The notes below the pieces were generated by a model that had not been told where the DNA came from, ran no database searches, and saw only the letters and a program-made list of their open reading frames with translations. This document shows positions 9,200 to 16,278 of a stretch of 44,247 bases of DNA, piece by piece. Position 1 is the first letter of the stretch. Each line of letters opens with the position of its first letter. The position numbers were made by a program, and so were the translations under genes. Source of the DNA: an uncultured Saprospiraceae bacterium (GTDB taxonomy: Bacteria; Bacteroidota; Bacteroidia; Chitinophagales; Saprospiraceae); contig CALMSO010000043.1 in the NCBI GenBank assembly GCA_937872385.1, forward strand, positions 1 to 44,247, given 5' to 3'.

Positions 9200-11912
9200 T
9201 TATCAAATTGATTAGCGTTCGATAATCGTCAAACCAAGCGTCTTCTGTGCGCATTTCCAAAAGCTCCAGCATGGCATCTTGTGCGTAGGCTTCTTCGAGT
9301 TGGAGCAGCGTTTGTTGGCAGCGTATTTCTACCTGTCCGGCTTGTATCTGTCGTATCCGCCATTGATAAGTTTGCTCCATGCGCGCGAGAATGCGCGGGT
9401 GCACCTCGGTATGCAGGCTGCCGGGGGCCATGGCCCGGGCCTCGCGGAAGGCGGCATTGTTGCGAGCAATCAATTTGCCATTTTCAATAATAAAATAGGC
9501 AGTATGTGCCCACGAATGCTCTTCGGCGAGCAATTTAGAATAAATGACCAATTGCAGGTCTTCCTCATTTTTGATCATTTCCTCGCGGCGGCGCACCCCG
9601 CGCCATTTCAGGTCGAGCACGGCTAATTCTCCGGCTTTTTCCAGCACTACATCAGCACGGCCATTCAGCGGGATGCCCATGAATGTTCCTACCAACGTTT
9701 TTTCTGTGTCCAACACACGCCAGCCATTTTGCTGAATAATTTGCACGAGACTCCAGGCTGCAAATTTTATTTTTTTGATAAAAGCGATGCGCTCCGGCTC
9801 GCGGCCGTACATCAGTAATACAGCACCTTCTTTGCGTAGCAGGGCTTCGGCCCGCTCGTCAATCCATCGTTCTATGGCGGTTTTATCTAATTGGTCGAGG
9901 TCTTCGCGCAGCAGTTGCTCAAAAAAGCGATGTGCTAAATTGCCCATGAGGGCGGGGTCTTTTACAATACTAAGAATGGAAGATTTGTGCAGTTTAATTT
10001 TGTGCTTGAATACCCATTGGTAAGGATAATAAAAAAGCGTTTCGAGGCTGCTGAGGGTTTCCTCCGGGCGTTGGCCGAGCTTACTGGCTGAGCGGATGTG
10101 TAAAAAAGGGCGTGGCTGCCCAAGGCGTCTGAAGGGTAGAGGCTGCTGCTGCGGCAGGGCCGTCCAATAAGCAAATGTATCGGGGTAGTCGCGTTGGTTC
10201 AAATCGAGGGTAATAGCTGATAAATTGCTAAAAATAGCTTCAAGATTGCCCAACAGGGGGTGGGGAAGGGTTTCGGTGCCGTCTTTCACCGCCGGAATGG
10301 TGAGTACCAAACGCTGCCGGGTGCGGAGCACAGGTTGGCGCCGCTGCCAGATGAGCAATTGATTTTCATCTTCCGGGGTGCGCAGGCGGATGTGGCGGGC
10401 TTGTAGCCAAGTGCGCTCGCTGCGATACCACCGCGAGAAAAAGTGTACGGGTTCGCTTTGGCAAAAATGCACCCACAGCAGGGTGTCCACGTCGCCGATG
10501 AAAGCGTTGGGCTGATGCAAATAAGGGAGTCTTCCGGCTTCCTCCGGCTGAAGATTGACCGGTGCTGGCTCATAAATGGTGCGCACAATGCGTTCTAATT
10601 CGAGCTTGCCGAGTTGCGTTTCGGGCAGGGCTTCGAGCAAGTCGGCAATGCGGCGCGCCTGTTCGCTGAGTACCAATAGAGAGTTGCCGGAGTTGTTGTG
10701 CTCATCGAATCGGGCACGGGCCCAGCGGTGCAAATAGCTGAAAATCTGTATCACTTCCTCTTTGGGCACGGTGCCGGAGCTGTCGTAGCGGCGGCGTTCA
10801 AACCAAAAGCGATATTGAAACCGGATATCATCAAGGTCAAGCGTGGGGTCGCGTTGGGCGCGCGCTTCGGTTTCTTCGAAGTAACGAGCCATCATGGCGT
10901 ACCAGCTATCGCTATTCAAGCCGGGCGTCTGTGCCATTTGGGCGGCAATACGATTCGCTAAATCTGCCTCTAATGGTTTGATCGCCAAAGAGACAAATTC
11001 CATTATTTTGAAAGGATCCACTGGATTCCACAAAAAAGCTGTGACCAACTTGAGCACTTGCAACGTGGGACGCGCCAGCGAGGCCGAGGGAATGCCCATG
11101 CCCGGTAGCCCCTCTGGTGCAAGGGCATAATCGAGGGCGCGATTTTTATCCGGGATTAGACAAACTGGTTGAAAATCAGGATTTTTTCGTAATAATTTGG
11201 CTGTAAATGCCGCCAGATCGCTTTCGCGATGGGCGCGGAGCAGGAGGAGCGAGCCGTCGCCTTGCAAAGGAATTTTTGCATCGGTTTTTTCCCTATGCAC
11301 CAGCGTGCGCTGAAAAACAGCCAAATCGCTTTCGCCTTGTGGTGAGGGCGGCTCAAGGGTTTGCAATGTGGCATCAAGCCTTATTAATTTTTGCAAAAGC
11401 CGCTGAAAATGAATAGGTAATAATTCAAAAGGCTCTGCTATATAAAGATGTGTGAGGGGCTGCCGGCGTTGCTCCAGCATGTTGCTCACCAGCCTGAAAC
11501 GGTCAGCGTAGCCCGCGGCGAGCTTGCGTTGGTCGCCATCAAACATGGCTTCTATAGCTCCGAGGCATTGTAGCCGCGCCGGGCAGTCGGCGGTAGTCCA
11601 TTCCTGAAAATCCCAGCCAGCCAGCAGCAGTTCGTCGCGGCGAGCCAGCAAATCTGCAGCGGTCGCAAATTGATCCGCTTCGAAAGAAGCGCGGAAAAAA
11701 GATGCCGGCTGCTCGCGCAAATAAGTACGCAGCACCTGTCGGTATTGTTCGATGCGCAGATACTCGTTTTCTGGTGGATGCCCGAAAAGCCCCAAGTGCG
11801 ACTCTAGCATTTGAAGCAAGCCCTGCGGCCCGAGGTATTGCACCCCGCCTACCGTCTGCTGCGGCAAAGGGCAAGCTATATCATCCAAAGCCAAACCGAA
11901 GTAAATACGCAT
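9195..11912 (-). CDS. AddB-like PD-(D/E)XK nuclease family protein
   Basis: A 905-residue protein whose C-terminal third is a RecB-type nuclease domain. D754 in the GRADVV motif, D767-L-K769 and the later Q787-xxx-Y791 motif form the expected active site. The N-terminal part (YLGPQGLLQMLESHLGL onward) resembles the helicase-like region of AddB, but I see no GxGKT/S Walker A loop there, so it is probably not an ATPase. The four-cysteine Fe-S staple of classic AddB is not apparent either. AddB normally works with an AddA/UvrD-type helicase in double-strand-break resection. No such gene is adjacent; a UvrD/PcrA gene lies 4.4 kb away. A DNA repair role is inference. Confidence 0.8.
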   Translation of the reverse strand: MRIYFGLALDDIACPLPQQTVGGVQYLGPQGLLQMLESHLGLFGHPPENEYLRIEQYRQVLRTYLREQPASFFRASFEADQFATAADLLARRDELLLAGWDFQEWTTADCPARLQCLGAIEAMFDGDQRKLAAGYADRFRLVSNMLEQRRQPLTHLYIAEPFELLPIHFQRLLQKLIRLDATLQTLEPPSPQGESDLAVFQRTLVHREKTDAKIPLQGDGSLLLLRAHRESDLAAFTAKLLRKNPDFQPVCLIPDKNRALDYALAPEGLPGMGIPSASLARPTLQVLKLVTAFLWNPVDPFKIMEFVSLAIKPLEADLANRIAAQMAQTPGLNSDSWYAMMARYFEETEARAQRDPTLDLDDIRFQYRFWFERRRYDSSGTVPKEEVIQIFSYLHRWARARFDEHNNSGNSLLVLSEQARRIADLLEALPETQLGKLELERIVRTIYEPAPVNLQPEEAGRLPYLHQPNAFIGDVDTLLWVHFCQSEPVHFFSRWYRSERTWLQARHIRLRTPEDENQLLIWQRRQPVLRTRQRLVLTIPAVKDGTETLPHPLLGNLEAIFSNLSAITLDLNQRDYPDTFAYWTALPQQQPLPFRRLGQPRPFLHIRSASKLGQRPEETLSSLETLFYYPYQWVFKHKIKLHKSSILSIVKDPALMGNLAHRFFEQLLREDLDQLDKTAIERWIDERAEALLRKEGAVLLMYGREPERIAFIKKIKFAAWSLVQIIQQNGWRVLDTEKTLVGTFMGIPLNGRADVVLEKAGELAVLDLKWRGVRRREEMIKNEEDLQLVIYSKLLAEEHSWAHTAYFIIENGKLIARNNAAFREARAMAPGSLHTEVHPRILARMEQTYQWRIRQIQAGQVEIRCQQTLLQLEEAYAQDAMLELLEMRTEDAWFDDYRTLINLIT

Positions 11913-11989
11913 TTGTTGGTATTAAGCTGTTGGTGCGCTTTTCGCAAAAAAAATGATTAGGAGACTTTCCAAGCCAAAGGTTAATAAAC

Positions 11990-12222
11990 TTTAGCTAAAA
12001 TATAATGAAATATTGTTATTTGTTAATTGAAAAAGCTTCTACATTTTTGATAACCAGTGATTTATAATTTATTTTTACGCTTAAAACAATTGGTGCCGGG
12101 TCAAATGGGTGGATGTGATTTCGTAAATCTTTGAGATTTGCGAAATCTGAACAACAAAACAACCGTTTTGGCCCACTATCAAATAATTAATTATGCGCCG
12201 ACACTTGATAGTTGATTTTTTG
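11990..12222. repeat. Dispersed AT-rich repeat, copy 1 with hairpin
   Basis: This stretch shares words with 14850-15066: ATTGTTATTTGTTAATTG, then TTGATAACCAGT, then a degenerate TTTTTACG...GTGCCGGG, then TCTGAACAACAAAAC...TTTTGG. Positions 12117-12147 form a near-perfect hairpin, with arms GATTTCGTAAATCT and AGATTTGCGAAATC around TTG. The distal end runs into the 3' half of the truncated hepT-like ORF. No coding capacity of its own is evident. Boundaries are approximate. Confidence 0.55.
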
Positions 12223-12316
12223 CAATAGAATGTAATGATTTGATAGTAACTAGCAATATTCCATTATTTACATCTTCGAGAAATACAAATTCGTCTCTTT
12301 TGCCTTTCTTAGCCAT
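12191..12316 (-). pseudogene. Truncated hepT-like (HEPN/DUF86) ORF
   Basis: A 41-codon ORF whose ATG overlaps the last 8 bases of the nucleotidyltransferase gene (ATGGCTAA). Such tight coupling is usual for mntA-hepT operons. Its first 20 residues, MAKKGKRDEFVFLEDVNNGI, resemble the N-terminus of HepT/DUF86 HEPN proteins, which typically open with KRD...LFLEDIL. It then stops far short of the usual 110-140 residues and lacks the C-terminal RX4-6H RNase motif. The stop lies in sequence resembling the dispersed repeat at 11990-12222. I infer a hepT toxin gene cut off by that element. A chance short ORF is the alternative. Confidence 0.45.
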
Positions 12317-12593
12317 AAATCCTGATTTCTTCAGCCAATATTCGGTTCCTCAGTCTTGGTTTGATAGCTTGATATTCGACCAGATCTACCTTTTTGCCTA
12401 AAACATCTTCCAACTCATGTTTTATTCCAACGAATTTTAGCAGACTTATTTCATCGCCTAATTCCACCAAAATATCAATATCACTTTCATCTGTTTCATC
12501 GCCTTTTGCAAATGAACCAAATATACCAGCACGTTTAATATGGTATCGAACCAGTATTGGCAATGTCCTGTCTTTTATTTCTTCTATTTTCAT
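12309..12593 (-). CDS. mntA: MntA-type minimal nucleotidyltransferase
   Basis: A 94-residue protein of the minimal nucleotidyltransferase family (COG1669). The signature is GSFAKGDETDESDIDILVEL: GSxAxG, then the catalytic DID pair. A third acidic position follows in KKVDLVEY. The MKIEEIKDR start at 12593 is preferred over a start 36 bases upstream because it matches the usual N-terminus. In MntA-HepT toxin-antitoxin modules this enzyme is the antitoxin and adenylylates a tyrosine of the HEPN toxin. Here the partner appears to be only a 41-codon remnant, so the protein may now be an orphan. The locus is AT-richer than its surroundings, consistent with a mobile module. Confidence 0.85.
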   Translation of the reverse strand: MKIEEIKDRTLPILVRYHIKRAGIFGSFAKGDETDESDIDILVELGDEISLLKFVGIKHELEDVLGKKVDLVEYQAIKPRLRNRILAEEIRIYG

Positions 12594-12782
12594 TTTTTCA
12601 TTTTTAATTACCACCCAGCGCCAGCACATTTATTTCTTTTGCTCTACAATCTGATTTTATTGGCAAATATACTTTTTCTGGGGCGCTTTTCGTTCAAATG
12701 CCATTGAAAATATCAGACAAGACGTTCATCTATTGCAGATAGTAATTTAACTATTTTCAAAACTTTAAACACGTTTCTAACT

Positions 12783-13466
12783 ATGAAAAAACATGTCATT
12801 TTCGGTACCCTCTTATGCATGGGTTTGTGTGCAAGCTCCGCGCTACGGGCGCAAAATATTGGCGTCAAAGGCGGCATCAACTTAGCGAGCATAGCCAATT
12901 CAGCGGCGGAAGCCAGCTTTAGCGATTACAAGGCTACGGCCATTACCGGCATCCAGGTCGGGTTGATTGCAGAGCTGCCCATTTTGCCTGTTTTTGCTAT
13001 TCAACCGGAGCTGCTCTGGATACAAAAAGGCGGCAGAGCCACATATTCTGTGCTGGGCAGTGAGGTAGAATCGCGGGTGCGCTACAACCACATCCAGATA
13101 CCAGTGCTGGCTAAGGTGAAAGCTACTACCGAGGGTAGTGCATTTGGGCTGAATTTCTTTGGCGGGCCTTTTGCCAGTTTTTCGCTGAATGGTAAGGCGG
13201 AAACCGAAACCCGCACCCCGCTTGGCACGGTGACCAACGAGCGCAAAATTGAGTATGGTAAGGACGATAGCGTAGAGCGCCGGATTGACTGGGGGCTTAC
13301 CTTTGGGCTTGGCGCCAGCTTTGGGGCTTTGTTCGTGGATTTGCGTTATGACCTCGGCATCAACAATCTGCTGGACGATAGTGTGAGTACCGGTGGACAA
13401 AACGACAAGCCTTACCTGCGCACGCGCGGTATCGGGCTGACGGCCGGGCTGATGCTGGGGCGCTAA
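12783..13466 (+). CDS. Outer-membrane beta-barrel (PorT-family) protein
   Basis: A 227-residue secreted protein with a clear signal peptide (MKKHVIFGTLLCMGLCASSA, cleavage near LRAQ). The rest consists of alternating hydrophobic/hydrophilic strands of an 8-stranded barrel: IGVKGGINLASIAN at the start, GLIAELPILPVFAIQPELLW, VRYNHIQIPVLAKVK, and GLTFGLGASFGALFVDLRYD near the end. This is the Bacteroidota 'outer membrane beta-barrel' (PorT-like) pattern, with GVKGG and IQIPVLAK as usual landmarks. It is monocistronic with no related neighbour. The family has many paralogues per genome, so no specific role in T9SS should be assumed. Confidence 0.82.
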   Translation: MKKHVIFGTLLCMGLCASSALRAQNIGVKGGINLASIANSAAEASFSDYKATAITGIQVGLIAELPILPVFAIQPELLWIQKGGRATYSVLGSEVESRVRYNHIQIPVLAKVKATTEGSAFGLNFFGGPFASFSLNGKAETETRTPLGTVTNERKIEYGKDDSVERRIDWGLTFGLGASFGALFVDLRYDLGINNLLDDSVSTGGQNDKPYLRTRGIGLTAGLMLGR

Positions 13467-13485
13467 ATGGATTGCAGGAAAATAA

Positions 13486-13555
13486 AATAATACCAGTTGT
13501 TATTGAAAATGGCATAAAGTACATCACGGTTTATTGAAAAGGCATAATATTACAA
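13486..13555. repeat. Dispersed AT-rich repeat, short copy
   Basis: Sequence after the beta-barrel gene contains GGCATAAAGTACATCACGG followed by TATTGAAAAGGCATAATATTA. It aligns with the ends of the copies near 14980-15020 and 43640-43680, as if the central part were deleted. The similarity is degenerate and was judged by eye. Confidence 0.35.
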
Positions 13556-13599
13556 AAAAAACACATTTTTTTTAATCAAAGCTATTATAGAAACACCTG

Positions 13600-14730
13600 T
13601 CAAGGCTCTACCGTGATGTGTAAATTAATTTGCGGATGCTTTTTAGGTGCGATCACGGCGCTCAGCACTGTGAACGGCAGTGTAAATTCACTAAGCTGTT
13701 CTAAGGTTTTTACTTCTAACGTAATGCTGCTGTAGGGCTTGATGAGCAGCACATTCGTATTGGAATGAAAGCTGTAAGGGCTGTCGTTGGCCAGCACGTA
13801 GGTTGCATCGCTCACGTTTTCAATCACCACTTCAGCGATGGATGTAATGCCCTGATACCGGGCCTGGCGCACTTGCAAGGAGGCTTCCATAAGTGGCCGT
13901 AGGTACGCTTCGCGCCCGATGAGGGTATGATTGAAATAAGCCACTGTGCGGCGCTCGAATAGCGCTTCCCGGATGGCTGCTGGGGTTTTTTCAGTAGCAA
14001 AAACTAAGGTAATCGGGCGGTGCCCACCCTGCGGGATGTTGTATTGCCAATCTACCAGTCCATGAATATCGGAAGTACCCATGATGGTAAGGTTATAATC
14101 GAGTGCAATTTGCAGCGCTTCATCCGAATAGGTCAAATCATTTACCACTTCGATACCATCCAGCAAACCTTCGGCGATAAGGTAACGATGCAAATCGGTC
14201 ATAGTAGCCACGCCGTCTTTGCGATGGGCCACCCAGTTGGGATGATTCCAAAACACAAAGGCGCCTTGTCTTTTGGCTTCCCGAAACACCTCCACCGAAT
14301 CAGCGATGAGTAGTTTATTAGCATCTTCAATAAAAATGGCGTTGGAGTGCCCGGGCGGCATTCGGCGGGTGATTTCTGAACCATGCACTACGATGAGGTT
14401 TTCGTAGGGGCGTGCGCGTTGCTCGGCCAGCTCAAACGAGCGATTGCGGTCAGGATGCGGAATATCGGCACGGTGCGGTTGGTATTCAAGGTGCTCGGTC
14501 AGGGCTATGGCGTCGAGGCTATCGCGGAGGGCTTCTTCTACCCGAATATCCGGCCAGACACTGCCATCAGAAAAAACCGTGTGCTGATGAAAATCGCACT
14601 TCAGGGTTTTGTAGCCAGGCACATCCGGAAAATAGATGGCGCGGTCAAAAGCGTGGCGGTGCGGCATTTGTCCGGGCAGCAGATGCGCGGCTGAAGCCAG
14701 CACCAAAATGAAGCATAATCTGATAGTCAT
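13600..14730 (-). CDS. Exported PHP-domain phosphoesterase (Sb-PDE-like)
   Basis: A 376-residue hydrolase with an N-terminal signal peptide (LCFILVLASAAHLLPGQ). The PHP metal-binding set is complete: H48-Q-H50 in CDFHQHTVFSDGSVWP, the glutamate of ALTEHLEY, histidine in VVHGSEITR, histidine in FWNHPNW, and Asp/His in GTSDIHGL. This is the polymerase-and-histidinol-phosphatase fold with its trinuclear metal site. The arrangement resembles proteins named Sb-PDE family phosphodiesterase, from memory. The C-terminal 110 residues look like a beta-sandwich. It probably hydrolyses phosphoesters in the periplasm; the substrate is unknown. The gene stands alone, convergent with the beta-barrel gene. 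Confidence 0.82.
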   Translation of the reverse strand: MTIRLCFILVLASAAHLLPGQMPHRHAFDRAIYFPDVPGYKTLKCDFHQHTVFSDGSVWPDIRVEEALRDSLDAIALTEHLEYQPHRADIPHPDRNRSFELAEQRARPYENLIVVHGSEITRRMPPGHSNAIFIEDANKLLIADSVEVFREAKRQGAFVFWNHPNWVAHRKDGVATMTDLHRYLIAEGLLDGIEVVNDLTYSDEALQIALDYNLTIMGTSDIHGLVDWQYNIPQGGHRPITLVFATEKTPAAIREALFERRTVAYFNHTLIGREAYLRPLMEASLQVRQARYQGITSIAEVVIENVSDATYVLANDSPYSFHSNTNVLLIKPYSSITLEVKTLEQLSEFTLPFTVLSAVIAPKKHPQINLHITVEP

Positions 14731-14849
14731 AAGTGTTTGATTTTAGCATCAGTAAGATAGACAGCGATCGTCTTTTGCCCAAAAAAACGAGGTTATTTTA
14801 TTGTAAACTCTGTAGCGTATCAGATGGAGAAATGCATTTATTCGTCGGT

Positions 14850-15066
14850 TAAAATAATGGGACATTGTTATTTGTTAATTGGAACGGCTGTTATGCCTTT
14901 GATAATCAGTTACTTATACCATTTGCGATTTGCGAAGTCCGATTTACGATTTTGTAAAATTCTGAAAAACAAGCTTTTGGGCATAAATAAGTACGTCATT
15001 TCCAATTGAAAATAGTATTATTTGTTTTTTACTAAAAATAATTATGTCCGGATACTTATTTTCAAT
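14850..15066. repeat. Dispersed AT-rich repeat, longest copy
   Basis: This copy contains, in order: ACATTGTTATTTGTTAATTG, TTGATAATCAGTTACTTATA, ATTTGCGAAGTCCGATTTACG, CATAAATAAGTACGTCATTT, then TTTTTTACTAAAAATAATTA before TGTCCGGATACTT. Its end holds an inverted repeat, ATTGAAAATAGTAT (15005-15018) against ATACTTATTTTCAAT (15052-15066). Pieces recur at 11990-12222, 13486-13555, 16036-16200 and 43556-43690. An ORF of 61 codons inside it has no credible protein character. Confidence 0.55.
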
Positions 15067-15074
15067 AATAACGC

Positions 15075-15119
15075 AAAAAGAGCCGTACTTTTGCGCGGTA
15101 GGCATGATACGGCTCTTTT
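15075..15119 (-). terminator. Rho-independent terminator of the DUF4332 gene
   Basis: Read on the minus strand, AAAAGAGCCGTA pairs with TACGGCTCTTTT across a 20-base loop. The 3' arm ends in a T run, 42 bases after the DUF4332 stop codon. The stem is about 12 pairs and is the strongest hairpin in this gap. Confidence 0.75.
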
Positions 15120-15160
15120 CTTAAATTTTGATAAAGCGGATATTATAAAACAAGAAAAAA

Positions 15161-15571
15161 TTAATATTCTAAAGCCCGCGGCAATTCTTTTGCTTCGGCT
15201 ACCCATTTTTCTACTTCTTTTAGCGAAGGCGTGCGGCGGGTCAGTTTCTTTTCGGCATTTACTTCTTCCATTTTTGCCGTCAGATTATCGGGGCGGCGCT
15301 GCGCCAGTTCGGGCACGGTGTCCACGCCAGCGGCTTCCAGCAATTCCGCAAACTCTTGCCCAACGCCGTTGATGCGAAATAAATCAGCCATATTGGCGAA
15401 TCTCAAAATCAATTTCTCTGAGATGCCAGTGGCTTCCGCCAAATCCTGACGTTGCTTTTTGGTTTTAGTGTTTTCCAATAATGCGTCCGTCGTTTTTACG
15501 CCAGCGGCGCGCAGTTTTTCGCCCATTACCGGACCGATTCCTTCGATTTCTTCGATCTTGTAGTTTGCCAT
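15161..15571 (-). CDS. DUF4332 helix-hairpin-helix protein
   Basis: A 136-residue soluble protein of the DUF4332 type. Two tandem helix-hairpin-helix units are visible: IEEIEGIGPVMGEKLRAAGV near the N-terminus and LFRINGVGQEFAELLEAAGV in the middle, each with a GIGP or GVGQ turn like those that contact DNA backbone in HhH proteins. The MANYKIEE start at 15571 is preferred over an ATG 9 bases upstream. DNA binding is inferred from the fold; the biological role is unknown. It is monocistronic, with a strong terminator downstream. Confidence 0.82.
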   Translation of the reverse strand: MANYKIEEIEGIGPVMGEKLRAAGVKTTDALLENTKTKKQRQDLAEATGISEKLILRFANMADLFRINGVGQEFAELLEAAGVDTVPELAQRRPDNLTAKMEEVNAEKKLTRRTPSLKEVEKWVAEAKELPRALEY

Positions 15572-15844
15572 CTGTCTCATTTTTTGCCCTACTCGTATGG
15601 CTTTTCGGATTACGCCCCGTTTTTTAAGTGGGTGCTGGACTCCACCATTTGCAAGCTAAATCACATCAAACTGGATTGTAATATTTGCTCTTGCAATTAT
15701 AGTAAAATAAATCTGGCAGATAAAATAAATTGGCAAAAAAATGTAGCATTGCTTATGTGCTGGCAGTTGCCTGCAAATAGTGTTGATACATATCACGATA
15801 CCATCGGTAGGTAATAATGGCACAAGCGGATATAATATCGTTTA

Positions 15845-15861
15845 TTATGAATCATTCATAA
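15845..15861. repeat. Short perfect palindrome
   Basis: TTATGAAT-C-ATTCATAA is a 17-base perfect inverted repeat in the long gene-free stretch between the DUF4332 and UvrD genes. It could be an operator or part of repeat debris; nothing nearby decides. Confidence 0.3.
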
Positions 15862-15882
15862 ATAAGTAAGGTTGATGTGGGA

Positions 15883-16275
15883 ATAGGAGAATTGGTTGAA
15901 AAGTTGAACGGGTTAAAAAGGGTGATGGGGCGAATAGGGGAATAGGGTTGAGGAGGGGTGATAGGTGATGGTATCTGGCATCTAAAATCTATTATCTATT
16001 ATCTGGCATCTAAAAATCTGGTATCTATCGTTTATCGGCTGTTATTTAAAGCCTACCTTTTGATAATCAGTTGTTTGTGTGTCTTACTGCTAAAAATAAT
16101 GATGTCCGGGTACTTGTTTACTCCTTCGAGGTCAACTCGGTATTCGCATAATCAGTGATTTGTACGGTTTTACTAAAAGAATTATATCTAAGTATTTCAC
16201 CCCAAAATTAACTATGACATAATAACTTTTAATCCGTAATTACATCCCAGCCATCACCTATGCTCTATGACCCAT
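15883..16275. repeat. Low-complexity repeats plus dispersed repeat copy
   Basis: This part of the 700-base gene-free stretch 15572-16278 holds G-rich words (GAATAGGGGAATAGGG), then reiterated ATCTAAAATCTATTATCT and TATCTGGCATCT words. After that comes a copy of the dispersed repeat (16036-16200) containing TTGATAATCAGTTGTTTG and GCTAAAAATAATGATGTCCG, followed by a second half-copy at 16149-16199. ATAGGTGATGG at 15961-15971 is matched by its reverse complement CCATCACCTAT at 16251-16261, so the segment has short inverted ends. The rest of the gap (15572-15882) is AT-rich with no recognisable gene. Confidence 0.5.
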
Positions 16276-16278
16276 CAC

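Noticed and set aside
14824..15009. 61-codon plus-strand ORF
   Set aside because: It lies wholly inside the dispersed repeat, and its order of words recurs without the reading frame at other copies.
15883..16275. CRISPR-like array
   Set aside because: The repeated words (ATCTAAAATCT, TATCTGGCATCT) vary in length and spacing and no unique spacers of constant size are present.
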